64,000 nucleotides of DNA from Sporopachydermia quercuum (GCA_001599295.1 BCGN01000009.1:310001-374000); one strand, 5' to 3'; counted from the first letter of the stretch, positions 12,106 to 25,987 are shown. Program-made: numbers and translations. Notes: generated from the sequence alone by a model not told the origin.

Positions 12106-12586
12106 GTAGCTGAAATTGCAGGTAGCTGGAAGTGAAATGGACATGGGCGAGACGTATAAAATAGATCATAAACTATGATGAGCAGATGAATCAATGAGGA
12201 ACGGCAAATGGTAAATAGTAACCAGAACTTATATAACAACGATAACTTTTATGATAATACAACGACATAACATAACGTAATGAATCCTTCTTTTAATACT
12301 CTATACTTTTTTGTCTATTTATATTGAAAAGCACTTGGTATCAGTTTTATGATACGACAGACAAATAAGAACAAAAAAATAAATGAATAATATAAGACAA
12401 ATAGTTATAAACATAATACTAAACACAATACTAATGACCATGTTTTATGAACAAATAAATAAATACATCAATCAAAGAAAGATGATAAGCCTCTTAGGTA
12501 ACATAACACTAGTTTCTATCAACATATATTGCGTTTGTACATACTGCAACGACGTTCAAACACATCAACAATTCCTTTAAAATGGC
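12106..12586. other. convergent 3' spacer, sirtuin / LPD1
   Basis: This AT-rich spacer lies between the convergent stops of the sirtuin and LPD1. It presumably holds both 3' ends. A short ORF inside it (12383-12580) is Ile/Asn-rich and not convincing. Confidence 0.5.
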
Positions 12587-14340
12587 TTAGAAGTTCAAAG
12601 GTTTGCCGTAAGTAGCCATAGCACCTTCCTTGAAAGCTTCAGAAAGAGTAGGATGAGCGTGGCAGGTTCTAGCGATGTCTTCACAAGAAGCACCATATTC
12701 TAAAGCCAAAACACCTTCAGCAATCATCTCACCAGCATTAGGACCAATGATATGAATGCCAAGTACTCTGTCAGTCTCCTTTTCAGCAATAAACTTAACG
12801 AAACCTTCAGTATCCAAGTTTGTCTTAGCTCTGGAGTTAGCAATGAATGGGAATTTACCAATGTTATAAGGAATTCCAGCAGCCTTAACTTGTTCTTCAG
12901 TTTGACCAACCCAAGCAACTTCAGGGTGAGAGTACATGACTGCTGGAATAGCACCGTAGTTGACATGGCCATAACCAGTCTTGATGTATTCTACAGCGGC
13001 CACACCTTCTTCTTCGGCCTTATGGGCAAGCATGGCACCGAAAGTACAGTCACCAATAACTCTTATATGGGGGTACTTGGTTCTGAATTCAGAGTCAATA
13101 ACAAGTCTTCCTTTCTTGTCGACATCTAAACCGATATTTTCTGCTCCCAATCCTTCAAGGTATGGTCTTCTACCAATGGCGACTAATAACACGTCAGCTT
13201 CCAGTTGCTCCTTCTTGCCGCTCTTCACGTTTTCAACTTCTATCTTGACGGTCTCTCCTTCACGGACTCCGCTAAGAACCTTGGTTCCAAGCTTGAAGTC
13301 AATTCCTTGCTTGGAAAGGAACTTCTTAGTGTTTTTGGCAACTTCACCGTCCATACCAGCGCCAATAGCATCTTGGAACTCAACAACAGTGACCTTGGAT
13401 CCTAATCTGCTATAAACGGAACCCATTTCCAAACCAATGATACCACCACCAATGATAGTTAAATTTTCAGGAACTTCCTTGAGAGACAAGACACCAGTAG
13501 AAGAAACGATTCTTTCTTCGTCAATGGTGATACCAGGGAAAGGAGTAACTTCAGAACCAGTAGCAACGATAATGTTCTTTGCCTTTAATACAGCTTCTTC
13601 CCCACCTTCAATAGGATCAACCTTAATGTTGTATTCATCAATAAAGCTACCAGAACCTTTGTAGTATTCAACACCGTTCTTCTTGAACAACATTTCAATT
13701 CCACTGGTCAAGGAGTCTACAGCTTTGTCCTTAGCTTTTTGGAAGTTGGCAACGTTTAATTTCACATCGCCAACATCAATGCCTCTGTTTTTAGTATCGT
13801 GGAGAATTTGATGATATAATTGAGAGTTGTTTAACAAAGACTTAGAAGGAATGCAACCTACGTTCAAACAGGTTCCGCCAAGTTTACCTCTTTTCTCGAT
13901 ACAGGCTGTCTTGTAGCCTTCTTGAGCTGCTTTGATAGCAGCAATGTACCCACCTGGACCGCCACCAATGACAACAACATCAAGTTCCTCTGTAAATGTG
14001 TTAGTAAATAGATAGTTAAAAGTAATATTTGATACGGATTAATGCTCATTTATGTTCATGTAATAGATTTTGAATAGTGAAAATGTTCTGTGATCTTTGT
14101 TGTTCTTCCGGTTATATAAAAGGCATCAGTACTAATTCTGTGACAGTACGCATACTATCATCAATCAGCCCACAATCACCATCAACAAAGAGAATCTAAC
14201 TTCCATTACAGCACAATCCATCAAAGCAATCGTATTTACATACTTGTAGCGGTGGCCATAGATCTCATGAATCCACTAACAAAAAGCTTTTGGCCAACAG
14301 GGGCTTTCGTAGTGGCAGCAAAGGAACGAAGCATGGTCAT
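12587..14340 (-). CDS. LPD1: dihydrolipoamide dehydrogenase, mitochondrial E3 (LPD1)
   Basis: This flavoprotein re-oxidises lipoamide in the pyruvate and 2-oxoglutarate dehydrogenase complexes and the glycine cleavage system of the mitochondrial matrix. Two exons, 14244-14340 and 12587-13989, encode 499 residues, the same length as baker's yeast Lpd1. Exon 1 is almost exactly the mitochondrial presequence ([12 protein letters not shown]...). Exon 2 starts at the FAD dinucleotide fold ([12 protein letters not shown]). The redox disulfide is C73/C78 in GGTCLNVGC. The NAD-binding [11 protein letters not shown] and the C-terminal active-site motif HAHPTLSE are present. The 254-nt intron has donor GTATGT, branch point TACTAAC (14000-14006) and acceptor CAG, and splits the Lys33 codon. 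Two Met codons (14340 and 14334) could start the protein; the upstream one is given. Confidence 0.96.
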
Positions 14341-16023
14341 ATATATGATATGGTATGGAGCTATTACTATAATATTCCAATCAACAATTCAAAGCAAATC
14401 TAACAAAATTTGCTCAAGGGTTTGAACAGATTAATGTTTTATTTGACTGTGCAATAGATTATTTATTGATCTTCTTCCTATTGAAATAAATTATAAAACA
14501 AGCAAGCTTTCTATCTAGTAACTCATTGGCGGTTTTAAGTAAATAAATGGGAAACTAGTGTCGGGCATTTAATTCCTGCTTCACCCTACTGCGTGATATG
14601 CAGTTTTGACGCGAAATGCCTAATAGTGCATGAGAAGTGGAGTACATGTGAAGGAAGGTTGAGGTGGAATTGGATGGAATGGGAGAAGAAAAGAATATAC
14701 ATAGTGTGACATAGGGAGTTTAGTCATTTGAGATTTTAAGTGTTAGTAATGGAAATAATGGAAGGGGAAGCCGGATTAAAAAAGAGGAAGAAGAAGAGGG
14801 AGGTGAGAATCCTTTATATCTTACATTGGAGAGTACGATCCTCCAATGACCTGTGGTAGCGTTGATATAGCTAGGAAGATCGAATAATTATTTTGGATTA
14901 AATGGAACACAGTTAAATTTTTTGAGAGAAGAGGACATAGGAACTGTGGTGAGAGAATGATAATCATTGTTTCTGCTGGTTTATTTCCATCGGTTCCTTT
15001 GATTGTCAAGGTCATCACCTCTCTCTTCGCTTCTCCCTCCTCCATCAAATGCCGGAAATAATCTAGCGTCATGCAAGGTCCTGCATCACGGACAAACTGG
15101 CGAATGCATCCCCATTAACCAATCAAATGTTTAAGTACAATATGAGTAAATGGTTTTTGCATGAGAAAACAGAACTATTAAGCAAGAATTTTATCAATTA
15201 TAATTTAATTTGCGCAGGAGCTAATTGATGCAATGCTATTACTCTCTGAGAGTTGTTCATCTTTTACCATTAACCGTTGCGTTTAGGTCCAACAATTTCT
15301 ATCCCACTCCACATCTTCTCCGCTTTTCATAAATCTCTTTTCATTGGCACACCAAATTACATAACACCCATACATTTTTAATACTTAAGCGATCACTTGC
15401 ATACCTTTTGCATATGTTCTACATATATATATAACCTTAATTACCCCACGGTTAAACTATTGACTTCAAGATGAGATGAAATGAATAGTAATAGAAGTCT
15501 GTGATTCTTGGGACCCGATAGCCAAGTCCTAAAGTTATAAGGTTACTAACTCTTTTATTATCGTTATTACAATGTTCCACGTTGAATTCCAGATTTGGAC
15601 TAATTCATTGTATTTTATATTGAAGATATGAAAGAGTGTAATACCATAATCAGTTTATATTATGAACCATAGGGACTGGCAACTTGCTTGCTGACGTAGT
15701 CTTCATGTACCAAGTGACTATGAGAGTATAATACATCTAGTTCCCTTGAGTCTTACGCCATGAGATGTAATCCGATCACCAATCACCTCTGATAACGAGC
15801 TGAATCTGGCATCTCGATACCACTGCTGTATGCTTTCGATAAGTTCTCGATTAAGAAAGAAACGGAAAACCAACTAGATACAGCTATTCATACAAAACAA
15901 AAAAAAAAACATAAAACACAAAGAAAGCAAATTCATCTTAAATCATAAATACGTTAATGGTTATACTTGCAAAGTAACAAACAAAACTGGAGATTCTCAT
16001 TATTCAGATACCCTTTTATTTCT
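14341..16023. other. 1.7 kb intergenic gap
   Basis: This holds the LPD1 promoter and the 3' end of the acidic-protein gene. A minus-strand ORF of 83 codons at 14821-15072 lies in a locally less AT-rich patch but matches no family I know and lacks visible splice partners. A polypurine run (GGAAGAAGAAGAGGGAGG) lies at about 14785. A TACTAAC at 15544-15550 has no obvious exon after it. Confidence 0.45.
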
Positions 16024-17283
16024 TTATTTTGATCCAGCAAAGCTTTCCCATTTCTTTTTCAAATCGGAAAATTTACCTTTCTTTTCTGGTAATGAAATTG
16101 CAGGACCAGATGACTGTACCTTTTCACTGCCTTTGAATAGCTTCTCGTACATCGCCGACAAACTTCTCACTTTGTTTTTTGATCTCTTCGAATCAGAACT
16201 TGATTCTGGTTCTAAGTTATTTGATGTTTGGGACGATGTTGATGTTGAGGTCTCAAGTAGAGTAGATGATTTATTAGAAGATTCGATTACGGGTTTTGAC
16301 TTCGTTAGCACTTGTTCCGTGGCGCTTTCGATGTTTTCCTTTATTTCTTCTCTTGATGGCAAGCTTTGAACAGGAGCTTCTGCTTCTTCTGGGAGAACTT
16401 TCGTGCTTTCTTCTTGGGGTTCTTCTTCAAGTACTGGGTTTACTTTTATGTCGACAGTCTCCGCCACTGGTTCATCCTTAGTCTCTTCTTTGGGTTCTAC
16501 CTCCTCTTCCACAGTCTCTTCAACAGTCTCGGTCGCAAGTTCTTCCTTAAGTTCTTCCTTAAGTTCTTCCTTGAGTTCCTCTGTAGGTTCCTCTTTCACA
16601 TCTTCTTTCACATCTTCTTCAACTTCTTCAACTTCTTCTTTAACTTCTTCTTTAGCTTCTTCTTCAGTTTGCTCAACAGGAGTGTCAGTAACGTCTTCAA
16701 CCTCTAATTCTTCTTCATCGTCGGTTTCTTGTTTCTTTTGGCTCTCTTTCTCTTTTGGTTCTTCGACATTCAAATCTTCCGCTGAGTTTTCATCATCTGC
16801 CTTAGTATCTTCATGCATTTCTTCCACGTCTAATTCTTCTTCTTCTGGCTCTTCTTTCGCTGCTTGCTCTTCAACTTCAGTCTCAGGTTCTTCTGTCGCC
16901 TCTTCTTTGACATGCTCCTCATTTACTTTCTCTGCCTTGGTATATTCATTAGATTCTTCCTTTACCTCCTCTTCCTTCGCTTCCTCCTTCGGCTCTTCCT
17001 TTGGTTTTTCCTTTGGTTTTTCCTTTGGTTTTTCCTTTGGTTTTTCCTTTGGTTCTTCCTTTGATTCTTCCTTTGATTCTTCCTGAACGCTATCTGTCGA
17101 TCCAACCTCTCCAACTGCACCTGCCGTTGCAGCAGCAACAACACCGCCAACAATGGCAGCTTCAGTAGCAGAAGCTCCTTCGACGGCTCCTTCTACTGTG
17201 GCTCCATCTTCAGCCTTGATTGGTGTTTGAGCCTTCTTCTTCTGTTGATTTTTCTTCTTGTTATTTGTTCTTTTCTTAGCCAT
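16024..17283 (-). CDS. acidic Lys/Glu-repeat protein, function unknown
   Basis: A 419-residue protein of strongly biased composition. A basic N-terminus (MAKKRTNNKKKNQQKKKA) is followed by an Ala/Gly/Val stretch at about 35-60 that could be weakly hydrophobic. Next comes a long Glu/Lys/Val/Pro-rich acidic region (about 65-300) with KPKE tetrapeptides near 75-92 and KEEL/KEEV repeats near 215-250. A Ser/Thr-rich linker follows. The tail looks folded and conserved (VRSLSAMYEKLFKGSE, then KKGKFSDLKKKWESFAGSK). I do not recognise a family. The composition is compatible with an elongated cytoskeletal, cortical or nucleolar acidic protein, but no function can be assigned. A Ser-rich ORF on the opposite strand is a shadow of the GAA/GAG-rich repeats. 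Confidence 0.75.
   Translation of the reverse strand: MAKKRTNNKKKNQQKKKAQTPIKAEDGATVEGAVEGASATEAAIVGGVVAAATAGAVGEVGSTDSVQEESKEESKEEPKEKPKEKPKEKPKEKPKEEPKEEAKEEEVKEESNEYTKAEKVNEEHVKEEATEEPETEVEEQAAKEEPEEEELDVEEMHEDTKADDENSAEDLNVEEPKEKESQKKQETDDEEELEVEDVTDTPVEQTEEEAKEEVKEEVEEVEEDVKEDVKEEPTEELKEELKEELKEELATETVEETVEEEVEPKEETKDEPVAETVDIKVNPVLEEEPQEESTKVLPEEAEAPVQSLPSREEIKENIESATEQVLTKSKPVIESSNKSSTLLETSTSTSSQTSNNLEPESSSDSKRSKNKVRSLSAMYEKLFKGSEKVQSSGPAISLPEKKGKFSDLKKKWESFAGSK
16996..17083. repeat. 12-bp coding tandem repeat (KPKE units)
   Basis: The unit GGTTTTTCCTTT (plus strand) is repeated about five times, flanked by diverged copies (GATTCTTCCTTT). On the minus strand it encodes Lys-Pro-Lys-Glu and Lys-Glu-Glu-Ser/Pro units of the acidic protein. 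Near-identical units suggest recent slippage, so copy number probably varies between strains. Confidence 0.85.
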
Positions 17284-18972
17284 GTTGTCTGCTTTACTTC
17301 CGTATCAGTTTTATTTTTTCAATAGTATAAGATTATCTATAAACCCAAGACAAGCCGAATGGTTATTCTACTATCGAAATTTATTTGAATACTTATATAC
17401 TCTCAGATCATACGGCCTTGATCTGCTCTGCTCTTCACTCCCACTTACAGGAAAGACTGACATCTTGTGACTTCGTGTTTCGTCGCTTGTTTCTCGTTTC
17501 TCGACTCTCGTCTCATAATTTTTTCCACATTATGAGGCCGATTAAAGTTTCTTTCTACAGAGAGTTTTCAAATTACTTGGAGCGGTCAGCGAATCGAAGG
17601 AGAAAAGGTTTTACCACAAAACTATTATTATCAATATGATTTTTACGTATATATTTATACGTTATATAATAATTCTTACAACTTCACGTCTTGGTGGTTG
17701 GAGATCAACTCAACATCAATGGTGTATGTTGTATGTTTAATTANAAAGTGTGAGTCGTAAGCGTCTGAATTACATACAGATCAAAAACAGATCAAAAAGT
17801 CTGCGTACAAAATAACTAGAAAGACATAGAAGGTCGTAGGTATAGTATAAAAGAGGTTATGATAGTTATATGGGAGAAAATAAATGTGATATTAGTAGTC
17901 TGTTAAAAAGAAACTGTTGCTGTTGTAAGAAGTGAAGCAATTGGGTGCTGAAATATGTAACTTTGATCAGATTACAGTTGTGGTAACGGTTTTCCATTGT
18001 TTTTAACTTGTTTGAGAGTGAAGAGTGACAGCAAATTTCAATCAAGGTTGAAACATGGGGTTTCAATTCCAGGGCAACACACAGGGGTTATGAGAATTCA
18101 TGCCTGGAATTGATGTGCCAAATATCCCAGCTGAGCATTTATTCCTGATTCGGTTTCTATTGAAACCAAGAAGACACAAAGTTTTTGTTGATAATTCCCT
18201 GCATGAACGTTTGGACAGTTTGGCGTTAAAAAGAGTTTAGGATATATGTATGATGACGCAGAGTTTGCATCAGAAACTAAAGTCGTAGAACAGTCTGAAT
18301 CAACTGGTCCACAGGTGCTGGAATCAATAATTATACTTATAATCAATGATCATCAAGGTTATATATACTCGGGCATCCCAGTATTCACATTATTCCTGTC
18401 AAATACATAATCGAATTCTTCCACATTCACCCTCATTCTTAGTTCCTTTGTTACTCATATCCCAATCAAGTAAATAATAGTCACCTGATAAAGCATCTCG
18501 TCCCAATGCATAATATGTAGACATTGCATATTCGCTAAACTCAATTGGGATCTTAAAGCCACTTCTACTTTATCTGATACTTTTCTTGCCCTTTCCTTCT
18601 TCCTACTTGACAGGTATCACTTACTGCTTCATTGACTGTTGAGAGAAACAAATTAATACATAGAATACTAACGATTAATTCCATGGTTATTTTTTGAAAT
18701 TCAGTTTTTTGTTGTGAAGATCTACACTAGGAACATTGGATTGGATAGAATCATAGTGATATTGTGGGTATCGTGGTCTGTTACTCCGTTTGCTCTGTTA
18801 ATACACCAGTAGAAGATAATTTTCTGAACTACACCAATAAGTATATACAATCTGGTTTTTGAGCAAAAACAAAAAAATTATTGAGAGCTAGTTTCTATTA
18901 TTGAAACGTTGATATAGGTTGAATAAATTATATACAAAACATCTTTCTTAACTATTCACAACACCCACCATC
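17284..18972. other. 1.7 kb divergent promoter region
   Basis: This separates the divergent starts of the acidic-protein gene and the aminopeptidase gene. A partial palindrome ACGTATATATTTATACGT is at about 17645-17662. ATGCAT (18506-18511) and a second TGCAT (18525-18529) form a close pair. No convincing ORF is present. Confidence 0.5.
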
Positions 18973-21615
18973 ATGGCTGTCGCAACACCTGAAAGGGACG
19001 TTCTCCCTACTAACCTAGTGCCCGTTAACTACAATCTTTCAGTCTATGGTATTAACGTTGACGAGCTGAAGTTTTCTGGTAATGTTTTGATTAGCTTTGA
19101 AGTAAAGGAAAACACTAGCACTATTTATCTCAATGCAAGAGAACTTGAAGTTCAAGATGTGAAAGTTGTAGCGGAAGTTACCAAAACTGAAACAGCTATT
19201 GCTGTGAAGGACATTGAATCAGACAGTAGGAGAGAGATTATCAAAATCACCCTTGATACCGAGCTTTCTACCAAAATGACCAAAGTGAAATGCCATGTCT
19301 TTTATACTGGTTTGATCCAAACTAATATGGCTGGGTTCTACAGATCGCTATATGACGATGGCAATAAATATATGCTATCCACTCAGTTTGAAGCCACTGA
19401 TGCTCGCAGAGCTTTCCCTTGTTTGGATGAACCAAACCTGAAGGCAACTTTTGATATCAAGTTGACCATCCCCGATGAATTTGTAGGTCTCAGTAATATG
19501 CCTTTGGTTTCCAGTAAAGCTCCTGAAGATGGTAAAAAGAAAGGTGATCCCAATGTTGGCAAGGTGAAAACGCTAACATTTGAGACCACACCTATTATGA
19601 GTACCTATTTAGTAGCCTGGGCAGTTGGTGATTTTGAATACACCGAAAGGTTCACTGAAAGAACCTATAGTGGTCAAAAGCTTCCTGTGAGAGTATACAC
19701 TACTAAAGGATTAGTCCATCAAGGCGAATTAGCTGTAGTTGCTGCAGCTAAGATTATTGACTACTTCTCCGAAGTGTTTGGTGTGGATTATGTTTTACCA
19801 AAAGCTGATTTGCTTGCTGTTCATGAATTCTCCCATGGTGCTATGGAAAACTGGGGTTTGATTACTTATAGAACTACAGCTTTATTATACGATGAAAAAA
19901 GTTCCGATGAAAAGTATAAGAAGCGAGTCACATACGTTGTAGCTCATGAACTGGCCCATCAATGGTTTGGAAACTTGGTCACTATGGATTGGTGGGACGA
20001 GCTCTGGCTCAACGAAGGATTCGCTACTTGGGTTGGTTATCTTGCTGTAGATCATTTATATCCTGACTGGGACACTTGGGCTACTTTTGCTTCAGAATCT
20101 ACCCAGGAAGCTTTACGATTAGACTCTTTGAGAGGATCTCATCCTATTCATGTTCCTGTTTATTCTGCAGCTGACATAGATCAAGTATTTGATGCTATTT
20201 CATATTTGAAAGGTGCCAGTATCATTCGTATGCTTGCTGCAATCATTGGTTCAGATGTCTTTCTCAAGGGTGTAGGTAAATACCTGGAAACGTATAAATT
20301 TTCCAATGCCATTGCTACCAATTTATGGACTTGTATCTCTGATGTTGCTTCTGTTGATGTGAACGAGATCATGACTACTTGGATTGAAGAAATAGGATAT
20401 CCTGTTATCACTGTCAACTGGGAAGGTGATAGTACGCTCAGTGTTACCCAAGACAGATTTTTGGCTACTGGTGATCTTCAGGATGATGAGAACTCAACAA
20501 TATGGACTGTACCTTTATTTCCCTCAATTCCTCTACCTAAAGAGTTCTCAGTACTTAGCGCTAAAACCATGGAGATTCCCATCGATTCTTTGGATTCTTT
20601 ATTCAAGCTTAATAGTAAGCAATCAGGTGTTTATAGAGTTGTATATCCGTTGGATGTCCTGAAGAAACTATCAGCTAATAATGATACATTAAGTCCAATT
20701 GATAGAATGGGAATCGTTGCCGATACTGCAGCTACCGCTTCAGCAGGCTTAGCTTCTTCACTGGCTCTTCTTATCTATCTTTCTACTTTGAAAGAGGAAA
20801 ACTCCTATGTTGTTTGGCTTGAGGTTATCAACAGACTTTCATCGTTACTTTCTATTTCTTATGCTGACCCAGAATTGAGAAGATTGCTAGTTGAATTCTC
20901 CAAATCGTTGGTTACTCCTATCATCAAGAAACTTGGTTTTGATGGTCAACCTTCAGATAGTTATATCACCAATCAATTGAGAACAGATATCTATAGATTT
21001 TCAGGTCAATTAGGTCTCCCAGATATTATACAAGACGCCAAAGAAAAGTTTACAGTGTGGAAAACTTCAGGAGAAATCCACCCCAGTTCACGGTTAGGCG
21101 TTTGGTCAACAGTAATAGCTGATTTAGAATGCAGTGAAGATGATTTCAATGCAGTTTTGAACGAAGTCATAAAGCCTTCCTCCTTAGATGCAAGAGAAGT
21201 TGCTTTGACTGCTATTAGTAAAGTAAGAACAGAACCGCTTGTTAGGAAAGCATTATCTTTAATAACTGATTTTGACAAGGTGCCACCGATGGATACACAT
21301 TTCCTAACGGCAGGGTTAGGTAATAATGCTGCGGCTAAGAAAGCGTTTTTACAGTTTGTACTTGAAGAAAGCAACTGGAATACTATCTATGAGAAGTTTT
21401 CTAGTAATATGGTTGTTCAGGACAGATTTGTAAAAACTTCGTTGAAGAACTTTGCTAGCAAGGAAGATTTAGATCGTATCAAATCATTTTTCAAAGGAAA
21501 GGATTTAACAGGATTTGATAGAGGAGTTAAACAGGTAATTGATCAGATCACCGTTAATTATAACTGGCTCTCAAGAGATGGAGGTGAAATTACTAATTGG
21601 CTTAAGGAGAATTGA
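18973..21615 (+). CDS. APE2: M1 zinc aminopeptidase (APE2/AAP1 family)
   Basis: An 880-residue puromycin-sensitive-type aminopeptidase that removes N-terminal residues from peptides. The substrate-anchoring GAMEN motif lies at residues 289-293. The zinc site HELAH is at 325-329 (H325, E326, H329), and the third ligand is E348 in WLNEGFATW, 19 residues further on as the family requires. N-terminal beta domain, catalytic thermolysin-like domain, small beta domain and a C-terminal helical ERAP1-like domain are all present. The duplicated baker's yeast genes APE2 and AAP1 share this architecture. The protein starts directly at the domain (AVATPERDVLPTNLVP), so there is no extra targeting sequence and it is probably cytosolic. 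A single exon; the ATG follows CACCATC. Its 3' end faces GFA1. Confidence 0.94.
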   Translation: MAVATPERDVLPTNLVPVNYNLSVYGINVDELKFSGNVLISFEVKENTSTIYLNARELEVQDVKVVAEVTKTETAIAVKDIESDSRREIIKITLDTELSTKMTKVKCHVFYTGLIQTNMAGFYRSLYDDGNKYMLSTQFEATDARRAFPCLDEPNLKATFDIKLTIPDEFVGLSNMPLVSSKAPEDGKKKGDPNVGKVKTLTFETTPIMSTYLVAWAVGDFEYTERFTERTYSGQKLPVRVYTTKGLVHQGELAVVAAAKIIDYFSEVFGVDYVLPKADLLAVHEFSHGAMENWGLITYRTTALLYDEKSSDEKYKKRVTYVVAHELAHQWFGNLVTMDWWDELWLNEGFATWVGYLAVDHLYPDWDTWATFASESTQEALRLDSLRGSHPIHVPVYSAADIDQVFDAISYLKGASIIRMLAAIIGSDVFLKGVGKYLETYKFSNAIATNLWTCISDVASVDVNEIMTTWIEEIGYPVITVNWEGDSTLSVTQDRFLATGDLQDDENSTIWTVPLFPSIPLPKEFSVLSAKTMEIPIDSLDSLFKLNSKQSGVYRVVYPLDVLKKLSANNDTLSPIDRMGIVADTAATASAGLASSLALLIYLSTLKEENSYVVWLEVINRLSSLLSISYADPELRRLLVEFSKSLVTPIIKKLGFDGQPSDSYITNQLRTDIYRFSGQLGLPDIIQDAKEKFTVWKTSGEIHPSSRLGVWSTVIADLECSEDDFNAVLNEVIKPSSLDAREVALTAISKVRTEPLVRKALSLITDFDKVPPMDTHFLTAGLGNNAAAKKAFLQFVLEESNWNTIYEKFSSNMVVQDRFVKTSLKNFASKEDLDRIKSFFKGKDLTGFDRGVKQVIDQITVNYNWLSRDGGEITNWLKEN

Positions 21616-21925
21616 TTGGAACAATGTTTTTAATGATAATTATAATGAAGTTATGTTTTAAGAACAGTCGTAATCTATATAGGTTTTTGTAAGTATCTTA
21701 TCTATCAACGATATGACATAAGTTTATTAATTAATATTACCGTAGTATTATTAGTACTAGGAACAACAGCAATATATAAAAACAACTGAAGAAAACAAAA
21801 CAAAGAATAAATATGGCTAAATAACTTCAAGAAACTATTCACTTCATGGATTCAAAAGTGCATTTTATATAATCTTAAGAAGCAATACAATTACATCCAT
21901 CTGTAGCTTATTAATCAACTATTGT

Positions 21926-24404
<2,479 letters not shown>

Positions 24405-24576
24405 GGCAAAAGATGTGAAATGTGAATCACAGGTATTCTAATCTTTGCTAATTTCTAGTATTCACTGTCAATCAATCAAAAATTAGGCAAGAAACAAAAC
24501 TGTTTGATATGCTAAGATCTATTGTCTTCTGGTTTGATATTATCTCTTACAGTGCCCTGATACTTTCTGTCTATGG

Positions 24577-24599
24577 AGTTTTTGTTTAAAACAAAAACT
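24577..24599. promoter_or_regulatory. perfect 23-nt palindrome upstream of GFA1
   Basis: AGTTTTTGTTT, one A, then AAACAAAAACT: two 11-base arms that are exact reverse complements. It lies about 175 bases upstream of the GFA1 ATG. Each arm contains a TTTGTTTA-like forkhead-type core. It may be a dimer-binding site; no factor is assigned. Confidence 0.45.
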
Positions 24600-25963
24600 T
24601 GATCAGCAAATCCTGCAACTCTCTGAGTCTGTTTAGAAATTTCAATAATAGGTTGTAAAAGTAACAAGCTTTGCCTAAACTGGTCTTATACTGTAATAGT
24701 AATACTTATAATAACGATAGTAAAATACTCTATTAATAGTTAAACAAAACACAGCTATATATATAATGAATCAATAGAAAAGAATCAAGAGATCATTAAA
24801 TTTGGAACTAAGAAGAGGGAAATTGTGATTGTGATTGTTTATCCAGCAATCTGTCCAGAAAAAAAACCACGAAGAAGGTTTCATTTACAAACTATGTGCA
24901 TAGGGCTGCATAGAAATATTAGAGTTTCTTAAGGCCAGACGATTCTATCTGGAAGAAGCATGAAAAGAAGAAATGTGTATTGATACTGGAGTAAGTTATA
25001 GAATATTCTTATATTTCTATTAGTTTGTTATGCTAGCAACTGTTTTTGTTATCCTCGAGGTATTTTATATGATTGATAACGAGTTAGTGTTCGTTGATTG
25101 GTAATGAGTTCTTCCAACGAGCTCATGNTATTCATTTCTGTTCTGTATGAAGATGCATACTTTGCATCACTTTCATCATTCTGGTAGGATTTCTAGTGCT
25201 AATTTTAGCAATTTATCAATTTTGCAATTTAGTAATTAAACCGAAAGAAGCAATGTAATTGAAACGCGCGAAACTATTAAGGGACAAGTGTCTTCTCTTC
25301 TGTCATCGGGACAAGTAAGTAAACAAACGCCTGTAAAAGGAAACCATAATATATGGAAAATTCCCAGGTAGATGATGAAGAGCATGGAAGCCTCTGTATC
25401 ATGTATGGGATATGCTGNTTCTGGTTATAATNTTAAAATACATACGATCTGCAAATGAAGGTATGTTTGAATGAATGAACCAATACGTAGATATCGAGTT
25501 CAAGAATTGGCATTTAATGGGGTTTTCAACTAAGAGGATTCGGCGAAGACACAATTGAGGTTTTTTGGCAACGAAATAAGGCTTCTTCTTTCCTTGATAG
25601 AATGTAAGAAAGGTGGATTAAGTAATTAATGTATTTTATAAAACAAACCATATCCTTGGGAACTGTACGGGTGTATCGGTGAAAAGAGCTGAGATCCTAA
25701 TTTCTCCGAAGCACTTATCATTTCTAGCTGCAGTTCAGAATAGTCTTCACCATGAATATAACTTTAGCATAATTAAAAAATTTCCTTTATACATCTTATC
25801 TTATTCACCTTTTCAATCCAAAGTAAAGAAGCACGTCCAACAGCTCCATCAGTATAGATTTGATATTATCATTTTCTTTCGATGTAGAAAGACATTTTAT
25901 GTTTATTATTCTCAGCCATTAAACTTGTTGAAATATCTAGTCACGTGAATCACGCACGTTAAT

Positions 25964-25987
25964 ATTGTCCGGCTGTAAACGGACAAT
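25964..25987. promoter_or_regulatory. inverted repeat ATTGTCCG-N8-CGGACAAT
   Basis: Two exact 8-base arms separated by 8 bases give CCG-N8-CGG, the everted half-site pattern used by Zn2Cys6 dimers. It lies about 940 bases upstream of MRX10 and 15 bases after a GTCACGTGA E-box. The role is inferred from the pattern only. Confidence 0.35.

Noticed and set aside
12981-13415. A 144-codon plus-strand ORF opposite LPD1
   Set aside because: A shadow of the conserved LPD1 frame on the other strand.
14821-15072. An 83-codon minus-strand ORF in the LPD1-acidic protein gap
   Set aside because: No recognisable family, the upstream frame is closed by a stop, and no plausible splice partner was found. 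It remains possible but unsupported.
16403-17086. A 227-codon plus-strand ORF rich in Ser, antisense to the acidic protein gene
   Set aside because: It is the mechanical reverse of GAA/GAG/AAG-rich coding repeats on the other strand, has no other features, and no separate promoter context.
25679-25948. An 89-codon ORF between GFA1 and MRX10
   Set aside because: Ile/Phe/Tyr-rich composition as expected from AT-rich noncoding DNA, no motif.
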